From: Onishia taeanensis
GTDB taxonomy: Bacteria; Pseudomonadota; Gammaproteobacteria; Pseudomonadales; Halomonadaceae
Length of the DNA stretch: 64,000 bases
Assembly: GCF_900100755.1 (NCBI RefSeq)
Contig: NZ_FNCI01000001.1
Span: forward strand, 434,001 to 498,000
Direction of reading: 5' to 3'
Below, piece by piece: positions 37,118-44,446 of the stretch (positions are counted from its first letter, which is position 1; each line of letters starts with the position of its first letter). The translations under genes were made by a program, and so were the position numbers. Below the pieces are notes generated by a model. It was not told the DNA's origin and did no database searches. It saw only the letters and a program-made list of their open reading frames with translations.

Positions 37118-38719
37118 CTAGCCCAACTGTTCGATATCGGTGACCAGGCCGGCTTCCTTGGCGGCGCTGTCGGCCAGCGCTCGGCCGGCCTCGTCGTAGA
37201 TATGATAGACGGCGTTCGCGCCCAGGGCTTGGATCGGTTCGATCTCATCGGGATACTCGACGATGGCGGTGATCTGGCCCTTGAATTCGTCCCGGTCATG
37301 GAGCTGCTTGAGGGCGAAGAGGTTACCGGCATGGTGCGGCATCGCCAGTACTACCAGCTTCAGCGACGGCGACATCATCAGCTTGTCCCAGAAGTCCGAA
37401 TCCAGCGCATCGCCCTCGAGCAGGTTATAGCCCTGCTCCTGGAGGTGCTTGACGCTTTGCGGATTGCTGTCGATACCGAGCACCTTGAGGCCGTATTGCT
37501 TCTGCAGTCGTTTGTAGGTGCTGCGGCCGATACGCCCCATCCCCATGACCACCGCTTCAGCATTGCCGACCTCGAGGGAACGCTCGACTTCGTCCGACCC
37601 GCTGCTCATGCGTGCCGGCAGCAGATTGGCGAAGCGGCGATAGAGGGTCTCGCTGGCGCCATTGAGCAATGAGGACAGCACGAAGCTGATCGCCACGGCC
37701 AGCGACATCACCACCAGCCACTTGTCGTCGAGCCAGCCCTGGCCGGTCGCCAGGGCGCCGACGATAAGGCCGAACTCGGAGTAGTTGGCGAGTCCCAATG
37801 AGGCCAGCACCGAGGTGCGCAGGCGAAGCCTGAAGCCCATGAAGATCACCTGATAGAGCAGCGCCTTGAGCGGCACCACGGCCACCAGCAGCAGTGCCAG
37901 GCCGAGCATTTCGGCATCGGGCATGGCGGTCAGGCCGATGGTCAGGAAAAAGCCGACCAGCAGCAGCTCCTTCAGGTTGAACATTGAGCGTGCCAGGTTC
38001 TGGGCGGCGGGGTGGGGCGCCAACAGCAAGCCTACGATCAGCGCGCCGAGATCGCCCTTGATGCCCATGAGATCGAAAAGGCCGTAGCCGAGCACCAGCG
38101 CCATCAGCATGCCGCACAGCATCTGCATCTCGCCGTGCCCCATGCGATCGAGTAGCCGCTGCAGCAGCGGCGCCGCCGGAATCAGCAGCAGCAAGAGCAG
38201 TGCCCAGGGGCTCGGCAGCTCACCGGTGGAGGCGGTCAGGAACACCACGGCGAAGATGTCCTGCATGATCAGCACGCCGATCGCCAGGCGGCCATAGCTG
38301 GTCTGCGTTTCGCTACGCTTGTCCAGCACCTTGATCACGAACACGGTGCTCGAGAACGACAGGGCGAAACCCAGCAGGGCCAGGGTTTGCCAGGGCACGC
38401 CGTCGAGCAGGGTGAAGCCTGCCAGTTCGAACAGGCCCAGTGCTGCGCTGAGCAGCAGCGTCGAACCGACCAGGTGCAAGGATGCCCCGCCCCAGACTTC
38501 CTTGCGCAGCAGGGTGCGTACATCGAGCTTGAGGCCGATGGTGAACAGCAAGAGCGTTACGCCAATGTTGGCCAGTGTGGTCAGTAGTGGCGTCTCTTCA
38601 TAACCCAGTGCGTTGAGCACGAAACCGCCGGCCAGAAAGCCGACCAGTGGTGGAAGCCTGAGTGCTAGGGCGCCCAGGCCTCCTAGAAAAGCGACCAGCA
38701 GGAAAGCCGGTTCGATCAT
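37118..38719 (-). CDS. CPA2 family monovalent cation:proton antiporter with TrkA-N domain
   Basis: A 533-residue membrane protein with about 12 helices over the first 370 residues, like KefB/KefC and YbaL antiporters. Characteristic stretches are PPLVGFLAGGFVLNALGYEE, LGFALSFSSTVFVIKVLDKR and IGVLIMQDIFAVVFL. The C-terminus (about 385-520) is a Rossmann nucleotide-binding regulatory domain, AEAVVMGMGRIGRSTYKRLQ, as in K+ efflux systems. It is probably involved in K+ or Na+ and pH homeostasis, which matters for a halophile. The spacing of about 150 nt to the divergent yegS gene should hold promoters. Confidence 0.88.
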   Translation of the reverse strand: MIEPAFLLVAFLGGLGALALRLPPLVGFLAGGFVLNALGYEETPLLTTLANIGVTLLLFTIGLKLDVRTLLRKEVWGGASLHLVGSTLLLSAALGLFELAGFTLLDGVPWQTLALLGFALSFSSTVFVIKVLDKRSETQTSYGRLAIGVLIMQDIFAVVFLTASTGELPSPWALLLLLLIPAAPLLQRLLDRMGHGEMQMLCGMLMALVLGYGLFDLMGIKGDLGALIVGLLLAPHPAAQNLARSMFNLKELLLVGFFLTIGLTAMPDAEMLGLALLLVAVVPLKALLYQVIFMGFRLRLRTSVLASLGLANYSEFGLIVGALATGQGWLDDKWLVVMSLAVAISFVLSSLLNGASETLYRRFANLLPARMSSGSDEVERSLEVGNAEAVVMGMGRIGRSTYKRLQKQYGLKVLGIDSNPQSVKHLQEQGYNLLEGDALDSDFWDKLMMSPSLKLVVLAMPHHAGNLFALKQLHDRDEFKGQITAIVEYPDEIEPIQALGANAVYHIYDEAGRALADSAAKEAGLVTDIEQLG

Positions 38720-38872
38720 GATGTCTCCTCGTCTGTACGTCCTTGTTCGGGGCGGGGTGCTGCTCGAGCGCTAGCGTCTATGCCTCATGGTTTCCTATCG
38801 GCTAGCCTTTGCCAACCTTTTGCACAGTCCATGCGTCGCCGATACCCAGGGCAACGGTGTAAGATAAGCGCC

Positions 38873-39799
38873 ATGAATGCTAACCGTTTAATGTTACGCC
38901 TGCTGATCAATGGCAAATCGGCCCAATCACCGGTCCTACGAGAGGCCGTGAACGCCGTGCGCGAGCAGGGCGTCCGGCTCGAGGTTCAGGTGACCTGGGA
39001 AGCCGGGGATGCCGCCATGCTCGCCGAACAGGCAGGCGAGGCCGGGGTGTCACGACTGATCGTCGCCGGTGGCGACGGCACCGTGAACGAGGCGGTCAAT
39101 GGCCTGATGCGTCTGCCACGGGATGCGCGGCCAGCCTTGGGCATATTGCCCATGGGCACGGCCAATGACCTTGCCTGCGGCCTGGGCATTCCCGAAGAGC
39201 TTGAGGCCGCACTGAAGCTGGCGCTAAAGGCAGCGCCTAGAGCCGTGGATGTACTGCGAGTCGGCGATCAGCACTTCCTGAACATGCTGTCGGCTGGCTT
39301 CGGGGCCGAGATCACGGCCTCTACGCCCAAGACGCTCAAGCGTTTGCTCGGCGGCGGTGCCTATTCGCTGATGGGAGCCCTGAAGGCCTGGCGCTTCCAC
39401 GCCTGCCCGGCCCGGCTCGAGTGGCCGGGAGGCGAGGGGGATCGTGATCTCTTCCTGTTGGCGATTGGCAATGGCGCCCAGGCGGGCGGTGGCCAGCAGC
39501 TTAGCCCCATGGCTCGCCTCGATGATGGCCTGATGGAGGTGCTGGCGGTTCGCCAGTCCTCTTCGCTCTCGGGGATGCGTCAGATGCTCACCGAACTCAA
39601 GCGCCTTCCCGCCAACGGCGAGTACGTGGAGTATTGGCAGACCGACCGTATTCGGGTGACGGCCGATAAGCCGCTGCCGCTGACCCTGGATGGCGAGCCG
39701 CACCACCTGGATCACCTGGATGTGGAACTGGTGCAAGAGGCGATCGACTTGCTGGCGCCGGACGACTGCCCATTGCTGGAGCGTGCGGCGCCAGCATGA
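38873..39799 (+). CDS. yegS: YegS-type lipid kinase
   Basis: A 308-residue diacylglycerol-kinase-fold protein. It aligns with E. coli YegS: LLINGKSAQSPVLREAVNAV, VTWEAGDAAMLAEQA, IVAGGDGTVNEAVNGLM with the GGDGT catalytic loop, and GILPMGTANDLACGLGIP. It probably phosphorylates a membrane lipid such as phosphatidylglycerol. The start at 38873 matches the YegS N-terminus; the longer frame is not supported. Confidence 0.88.
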   Translation: MNANRLMLRLLINGKSAQSPVLREAVNAVREQGVRLEVQVTWEAGDAAMLAEQAGEAGVSRLIVAGGDGTVNEAVNGLMRLPRDARPALGILPMGTANDLACGLGIPEELEAALKLALKAAPRAVDVLRVGDQHFLNMLSAGFGAEITASTPKTLKRLLGGGAYSLMGALKAWRFHACPARLEWPGGEGDRDLFLLAIGNGAQAGGGQQLSPMARLDDGLMEVLAVRQSSSLSGMRQMLTELKRLPANGEYVEYWQTDRIRVTADKPLPLTLDGEPHHLDHLDVELVQEAIDLLAPDDCPLLERAAPA

Positions 39800-39811
39800 G
39801 GATGGCGGTCC

Positions 39812-39875
39812 ATAACGACGCGACATGACCATGCTTGATGACGGCTCATCATAACGATCCATGATAACGACAAGG
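39812..39875. repeat. Five imperfect 13-nt tandem units upstream of the VOC gene
   Basis: Units start at 39812, 39825, 39838, 39851 and 39864. All begin with at(a/g)ac; examples are ataacgacgcgac and ataacgatccatg. The last unit runs directly into the aaggag ribosome site of the next gene. Confidence 0.82.
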
Positions 39876-39886
39876 AGCAATGTTCG

Positions 39887-40306
39887 ATGTTGACCCCATT
39901 CCATTTGGCTGTGCAGGTTCGCGATCTTGCCGAGGCGCGTGGCTTCTATGCTGACCTGCTGGGCTGCCCGGAGGGGCGCTCCAGCGATACCTGGATCGAT
40001 TTCAATCTCTTCGGCCACCAGTTCGTCTGTCATCTCAACCCTGACATGACGCCACAGCGGCATCATAATGCGGTGGACGGTCATGGCGTGCCGGTGCCGC
40101 ACTTTGGTGTGGTGCTGCAAATGACCGATTGGGAAGCGCTGGTCGATCGTCTGACCGAGGCCGGGGTGCGTTTCGAGATCGAGCCTTATGTACGCTTCCA
40201 GGGTCAACCCGGCGAGCAGGCCACCATGTTTTTCTATGATCCCAGCGGTAACGCCTTGGAGTTCAAGGCGTTTCGCGATATCGACGGTCAGCTGTTTGCC
40301 ACCTGA
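39887..40306 (+). CDS. VOC family (glyoxalase-like) protein
   Basis: A 139-residue metalloprotein of the vicinal oxygen chelate fold, with two beta-alpha-beta modules. The N-terminal strand [21 protein letters not shown] contains the usual His, [19 protein letters not shown] begins the second module, and the C-terminal [17 protein letters not shown] supplies the typical Glu. Members include isomerases, dioxygenases and antibiotic-resistance proteins, so the substrate cannot be named. The ribosome site is aaggag. Confidence 0.85.
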   Translation: MLTPFHLAVQVRDLAEARGFYADLLGCPEGRSSDTWIDFNLFGHQFVCHLNPDMTPQRHHNAVDGHGVPVPHFGVVLQMTDWEALVDRLTEAGVRFEIEPYVRFQGQPGEQATMFFYDPSGNALEFKAFRDIDGQLFAT

Positions 40307-40346
40307 TCGACGCTACATCTGCCACAGCCCGACGAGAGACAGACCA

Positions 40347-40784
40347 ATGGATGAATTCATGCAGGCGGCGATCGACGAGGCGAGGTTGGGCCTGGAGGAG
40401 GGCGGTGTGCCGATCGGCTCGGTGCTGGTGCATCGCGGGCGCATCATCGGACGTGGCCACAACCAGCGCCAGCAGCGCGGCAGCGTCGTGCTCCATGGTG
40501 AGATGGATGCCCTCGAGAATGCCGGGCGTCAGCCGGCATCGGTGTATCGTGACTCGGTGCTCTACACCACTCTCTCGCCCTGTCCGATGTGCAGCGGTGC
40601 CATCCTGCTTTATGGCATTCCCAAGGTGGTGATCGGCGAGAACCGGACCTTCCTTGGCGCCGAGGACACCCTGCGTCAGGCTGGCGTCGAACTCGAGCTG
40701 CGTGACGATGTCCAGTGCCGTGAGCTGATGAACACCTTTATTGATCGCCACCCCGAGGTCTGGGCCGAAGATATCGGCGAGTGA
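40347..40784 (+). CDS. Yeast-type cytosine deaminase (FCY1-like)
   Basis: A 145-residue cytidine/deoxycytidylate-deaminase-fold enzyme. The zinc site is H50-x-E52 (HGEMDALENAGR) plus PCPMC (Cys 79 and 82). The sequence tracks yeast Fcy1 along most of its length: EEGGVPIGSVL, VLHGEMDALENAGR, LYTTLSPCPMCSGAI, YGIPKVVIGEN and FIDRHPEVWAEDIGE, including the C-terminal lid ending in EDIGE. That makes cytosine (pyrimidine salvage) a much better guess than tRNA adenosine or guanine. E. coli uses an unrelated CodA enzyme for this reaction. The ATG 40347 is chosen over a longer frame inside the VOC gene. Confidence 0.82.
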   Translation: MDEFMQAAIDEARLGLEEGGVPIGSVLVHRGRIIGRGHNQRQQRGSVVLHGEMDALENAGRQPASVYRDSVLYTTLSPCPMCSGAILLYGIPKVVIGENRTFLGAEDTLRQAGVELELRDDVQCRELMNTFIDRHPEVWAEDIGE

Positions 40785-40852
40785 CCCGGCGCCTTGCGTG
40801 CGCGTAAGCGCTTTGCTGGAATGGCACCACACATGATGCGAGGAACTACGAG

Positions 40853-41506
40853 ATGACGAAGACGCCATATGGAGCCCTGCTGCTGGCTCTGGTCCTGAGC
40901 CTGGGGCTGGCGGGATGTGGCAACGGTGATGATCCTGCGGCCGGCGACCCGGCGGCCGGCGACCCGGCGGCCAGCGATCAGTCGACCAGTGATCAGTCGA
41001 CCAGTGATCAAGCGGCCGGCGATCCGGCGGCCAGTGACCCGGCGGCAAGCGACACGGCATCGAATGCGTCGGCGGCTGACGAGACGACCACGGCCGAGAC
41101 CTCGGATCAGGCCGCCTCGCAGAGCAGTTCTGCCACCACGATCAGCAATGACCCCGAGGCTTCAGTCGATGGTGCGGCTACGGCCGAGGGCGGCGATACA
41201 GGCGCCATGAGCCAAGACTCCATGGCCGACGAGTCTCAACTCGGCGAGCCTCTGGATAGTTCAGCCGGTGAATTGGCACCTAGCGAGCCGAGCGAGTCCG
41301 AGATCGACGCCATGATCAGCGATGGCGATAATCTGGAAGTAACGCCTGGTGAGACCAGTGAGTCTGAAATCGAAGCCTTCATGGCGGAGACCGAGCGTCG
41401 CTTCGAGGAAGCCCAGCAGGAGATCGATCAGCAGTTCAAGGAAGCGGAGAGCAAGACGCCTGATGAGATGCTGAACGAAGTCGATAAAGAGCTCGGTCAG
41501 CCCTGA
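40853..41506 (+). CDS. Acidic repeat-containing lipoprotein
   Basis: A 217-residue protein with a lipobox (SLGLAGC, Cys 22). Residues 25-65 are built from five-residue repeats (DPAAG, DPAAS, DQSTS), followed by a Ser/Thr/Ala/Glu-rich low-complexity region. The last 60 residues are helical and charged (ESEIEAFMAETERRFEEAQQ). It is probably anchored in a membrane with a flexible acidic arm. No family or function is recognised. The repeated part is encoded by near-perfect 15-bp units, so copy number may vary between strains. Confidence 0.75.
   Translation: MTKTPYGALLLALVLSLGLAGCGNGDDPAAGDPAAGDPAASDQSTSDQSTSDQAAGDPAASDPAASDTASNASAADETTTAETSDQAASQSSSATTISNDPEASVDGAATAEGGDTGAMSQDSMADESQLGEPLDSSAGELAPSEPSESEIDAMISDGDNLEVTPGETSESEIEAFMAETERRFEEAQQEIDQQFKEAESKTPDEMLNEVDKELGQP
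40932..41055. repeat. 15-bp tandem coding repeats in the lipoprotein gene
   Basis: About eight units of the type gacccggcggccggc or gatcagtcgaccagt encode the pentapeptides DPAAG/S and DQSTS. The period keeps the reading frame. Confidence 0.85.
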
Positions 41507-41602
41507 CGTTTCGCCCTAGCGGTTAAGCCTGAGTAAGACAGCGGCCGTTCGGCGCTCAATGGCGCCTGACGAAATCGGGTTTAAGGCGTAGCGCCACCTA
41601 AT

Positions 41603-41627
41603 AAAAAGGTCCACCTCGGTGGACCTT
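41603..41627 (-). terminator. Terminator, probably for the cold shock gene
   Basis: A 9-bp stem (aaggtccac / gtggacctt) with a 4-nt loop. On the minus strand it is followed by ttttta, about 140 nt past the cold-shock stop. Confidence 0.75.
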
Positions 41628-41766
41628 CGCTTAGGCATTGAGTGCTTGGGCATACACTGCGCTCACAGTCCATGTGAGCACTCGATGCTACAACCCTCTG
41701 CTGCTTTCTGCCGTGGAGCGCTAGCAACTGGCGAGGGGCAGGCGCGTCTATAGACTGATCGGCTGA

Positions 41767-41973
41767 TCAGCTGACGGGCTTGATATTGGCGGCCTGGAGG
41801 CCTTTCTTGCCCTGAGTGACGTCGAAGCTGACCTTCTGACCGTCCTGCAGAGACTTGAAGCCCTCGGCCTGGATCTCGGAGAAGTGGGCGAAGAGATCGT
41901 CGCCGCCATCATCCGGAGAAATGAAGCCGTAGCCCTTGGTGTCGTTGAACCACTTGACAGTGCCAGTTGCCAT
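41767..41973 (-). CDS. Cold shock domain protein (CspA family)
   Basis: A 68-residue single-domain nucleic-acid-binding protein. RNP1 is KGYGFI and RNP2 is LFAHF; the start [20 protein letters not shown] is typical. It acts as an RNA chaperone. Because the family includes both cold-induced and constitutive members, the exact csp letter cannot be assigned. A good ribosome site (aaggtaagg) precedes the ATG, and about 200 nt of leader separates it from the divergent gene, as is usual for cold-shock mRNAs. Confidence 0.93.
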   Translation of the reverse strand: MATGTVKWFNDTKGYGFISPDDGGDDLFAHFSEIQAEGFKSLQDGQKVSFDVTQGKKGLQAANIKPVS

Positions 41974-42180
41974 CTTTGTTTTCCTTACCTTACGTAATGA
42001 TCATGCTGAGGACGTCATGCCCGTAGGCGGGCAAGCCCTCTCTGTATATGGGTTATGTAGAGAAGAACCGCTCTGGCTAACCCACTTGGCGGATAGATGC
42101 ATCGGCAGCCGAGTTGGGTCAATATAACCCGCGAAGTGGCATGCCTGAATGCCCGCAAAATCACTTTAGATGGAAATATC

Positions 42181-43020
42181 ATGGCCGTCCAGAACGTCGA
42201 TTTCACTGCCGCCGACGCCCCCCAACGCTTCGTTGCCTCGCTGCGCGAGACGGGGTTCGGCGTGCTGCGCAACCATCCGATTTCATCCGAGCTGGTGGAA
42301 TCCATCTATTGCCAGTGGCAGGCCTTCTTCGAAGGGCAGGACAAGCACGAGTTTCGGTTCGACCCTGAGCGCCAGGATGGTTACTTCCCGCCCTCGGTGT
42401 CCGAGACCGCCAAGGGCCAGACGGTCAAGGACCTCAAGGAGTATTATCACGTTTACCCCTGGGGCCGGATTCCCGACGCCCTGGCCGGGAACATCATGGA
42501 ATACTATCGTCGCGCCGAGTCGCTGGCGGCGACGCTGCTCGGCTGGATCGAGGCCCAAACGCCGCCCGAGGTCGCGGCACTCTATCGCGAGCCGCTGTCG
42601 CGGATGATCGCTGACAGCGGCCAGACCCTGCTGCGGGTGCTGCACTATCCGCCGCTCTCCGGCGACGAGGTGCCCGGCGCGGTGCGCGCCGCGGCCCATG
42701 AAGATATCAACCTGATCACCGTGCTGCCGGCCTCCAATGAGCCTGGCCTAGAGGTGAAGACCCGCGAGGGCGAATGGCTGGCGGTTCCCTGCGACCCGGG
42801 CCAACTGATCATCAATGTCGGCGATATGCTGCAGGAGGCCTCGGGGGGTTACTTCCCCTCGACGTCTCATCGCGTGGTCAACCCCAGCGGGCCGGCGCGT
42901 TTCCACTCGCGGCTATCGCTGCCGCTGTTTCTGCATCCGCGGCCGGAAGTGGTGCTGTCCGACCGCCATACGGCTGACAGCTATCTGAAGGAGCGCCTGC
43001 GCGAGCTGGGCGTCATCTGA
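42181..43020 (+). CDS. 2-oxoglutarate-Fe(II) oxygenase of the isopenicillin N synthase-like family
   Basis: A 279-residue oxygenase. The iron ligands are visible as HED in AAAHEDINLITVLPAS and a distal His in FPSTSHRVVNP; the 2-oxoglutarate-binding Arg is in FHSRLSLPLF. The N-terminal half resembles the DIOX_N domain (ETGFGVLRNHPISSELVESI). Substrate is unknown. The ATG 42181 is used because the DIOX_N region starts there; a longer frame to 42097 has no ribosome site. Confidence 0.83.
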   Translation: MAVQNVDFTAADAPQRFVASLRETGFGVLRNHPISSELVESIYCQWQAFFEGQDKHEFRFDPERQDGYFPPSVSETAKGQTVKDLKEYYHVYPWGRIPDALAGNIMEYYRRAESLAATLLGWIEAQTPPEVAALYREPLSRMIADSGQTLLRVLHYPPLSGDEVPGAVRAAAHEDINLITVLPASNEPGLEVKTREGEWLAVPCDPGQLIINVGDMLQEASGGYFPSTSHRVVNPSGPARFHSRLSLPLFLHPRPEVVLSDRHTADSYLKERLRELGVI

Positions 43021-43094
43021 ACAACGCTATCGGCGGAGCGCTGACGGGCTCTCCGCTAGGTCACTTCGCTACACGTCTAGACGAGGTTTTTGAT

Positions 43095-43517
43095 ATGACG
43101 GCAATGAGCAGTGCGTCCAGCGACACTCACAGCAAGGTGATGGGCTACCTGCTGTGGATTTTCGGTTTCCTCGGCGCCCATCGCTTCTATTACGGCAAGC
43201 CGGTCACCGGCACCATCTGGTTCTTTACCCTGGGCTTGCTGGGGATTGGCTGGCTGATCGATTTGTTTCTGATACCCGGTATGGACCGTGACGCGGACTT
43301 CCGCTATCAGGCCGGGCCGATCAACTATTCACTGGCCTGGGTGCTGCTGACCTTCCTTGGGGTATTCGGCCTGCACCGTTTCTATATGGGGAAGTGGCTG
43401 ACCGGCCTCATTTACCTGGTGACGGGCGGCTTCTTCCTGCTGGGCGTGCTCTACGACTTCTGGACGCTCAATGACCAGATCTCGATGAAGCACGCCAAGC
43501 GCGGCATCTTCAACTGA
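43095..43517 (+). CDS. Tandem TM2-domain membrane protein
   Basis: A 140-residue protein with two TM2 units: LLWIFGFLGAHRFYYGKPVT and LLTFLGVFGLHRFYMGKWLT. Each unit has the G-x-HRFY-x-GK signature followed by a second membrane helix. Function of TM2 proteins is poorly understood. A palindrome (ggccggg, cagg, cccggcc) at 43523-43540 lies just after the stop and may serve as a weak terminator. Confidence 0.87.
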   Translation: MTAMSSASSDTHSKVMGYLLWIFGFLGAHRFYYGKPVTGTIWFFTLGLLGIGWLIDLFLIPGMDRDADFRYQAGPINYSLAWVLLTFLGVFGLHRFYMGKWLTGLIYLVTGGFFLLGVLYDFWTLNDQISMKHAKRGIFN

Positions 43518-43594
43518 TTGACGGCCGGGCAGGCCCGGCCTTAGTCCACTCGCGCTAGGCGAGCGATTTTGCACGGCAAGGAGGCCTGCCGCTG

Positions 43595-44239
43595 ATGTTC
43601 TTCGATGCCCAGTTCTGGCCCTTTCTGGTGGCCATCACGCTGCTGACGCTGAGTCCCGGGGTGGATACCCTCCTGGTGATTCGCAACACCACGCGAGGGG
43701 GCCGGCGCGATGGGATACTGACCAGCCTGGCGATCTGCTCGGGGCTCTTCGTGCATGCCGCCGTCTCGGCGCTGGGCATCTCGGTCATCCTGCTGCAGTC
43801 GGCCTGGGCCTTTTCGGCGCTTAAGCTGGTCGGTGCTGCTTATATGATATGGCTTGGCCTGCAGAGCCTGGCGAGCGCGCGGCGGGGCACGCCGCTGCCG
43901 GTCGCCGGCTGTGAGGTCGAGCGCCAGGCGGTATCGTGCTGGGTGCCGCTGCGCGAAGGCTTTCTCTCCAATGTGCTCAACCCCAAGACGGTCGTGTTCT
44001 ACATGGCCTTTCTTCCGCAGTTCATCGCCCCGGGCGACCCGGCCTTGGCCAAGTCACTGTGGTTGGCCGGGGTGCACTTCCTGATCGCCAACCTATGGCA
44101 GATCGGTATCGTGCTGATGCTGGGGCGGGCCGGCCACTGGCTGGCCCGCCGCTCGGTGTCGCGCACCCTGGACGGTGCCACCGGGATGGTAATGGTGGCC
44201 TTTGGCCTCAAGCTTGCGCTGTCCCAGCGCCCCGTCTGA
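43595..44239 (+). CDS. LysE family amino acid exporter
   Basis: A 214-residue inner-membrane protein with five or six helices. The LysE/RhtB pattern is visible: LLTLSPGVDTLLVIRNTTRG near the N-terminus, then GLFVHAAVSALG and EGFLSNVLNPKTVVFYMAFL. It is likely to export an amino acid or a derivative. The ribosome site aggag lies 12 nt before the ATG. No regulator gene is adjacent. Confidence 0.87.
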   Translation: MFFDAQFWPFLVAITLLTLSPGVDTLLVIRNTTRGGRRDGILTSLAICSGLFVHAAVSALGISVILLQSAWAFSALKLVGAAYMIWLGLQSLASARRGTPLPVAGCEVERQAVSCWVPLREGFLSNVLNPKTVVFYMAFLPQFIAPGDPALAKSLWLAGVHFLIANLWQIGIVLMLGRAGHWLARRSVSRTLDGATGMVMVAFGLKLALSQRPV

Positions 44240-44348
44240 ATGCCGCCGCGTCGGCGTCGAGCCGAGCGGTTGCGGGGCCAGGGGTAAGCTCGGTCGCGCC
44301 TTACCCACTCGGCCATACTCACGCACTATGTTAACCCGCACCGGAAAG

Positions 44349-44379
44349 CACCAAGGGCCCGCTAAGCGAGCCCTTGGTG
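44349..44379 (-). terminator. Hairpin between the convergent exporter and transglycosylase genes
   Basis: A 10-bp stem (caccaagggc / gcccttggtg) with an 11-nt loop. A short ctttcc follows on the minus strand; a T-rich tract lies on the plus strand. It may terminate both genes. Confidence 0.5.
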
Positions 44380-44417
44380 TGTTGGTCTCTGTGTGTCTGT
44401 GTCTCCTTCACCTGGCT

Positions 44418-44446
44418 AGCGCTTGCCGCAGGGAGCGGCAAGCGCT
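44418..44446 (-). other. 12-bp hairpin directly after the slt stop codon
   Basis: Arms agcgcttgccgc and gcggcaagcgct flank a 5-nt loop. It begins at the base after the slt stop codon. No T-run follows, so it may protect the mRNA 3' end. Confidence 0.6.

Noticed and set aside
37118-38719. Calling the antiporter kefB or kefC.
   Set aside because: The regulatory partner KefF/KefG is not adjacent and the family is broad, so only the CPA2 class is stated.
40932-41055. A CRISPR-like or mobile repeat.
   Set aside because: Units are 15 bp, in frame with the lipoprotein gene and lack unique spacers of constant length.
43523-43540. A strong terminator after the TM2 gene.
   Set aside because: The stem is GC-rich but there is no T-run, so it is mentioned only within the gene entry.
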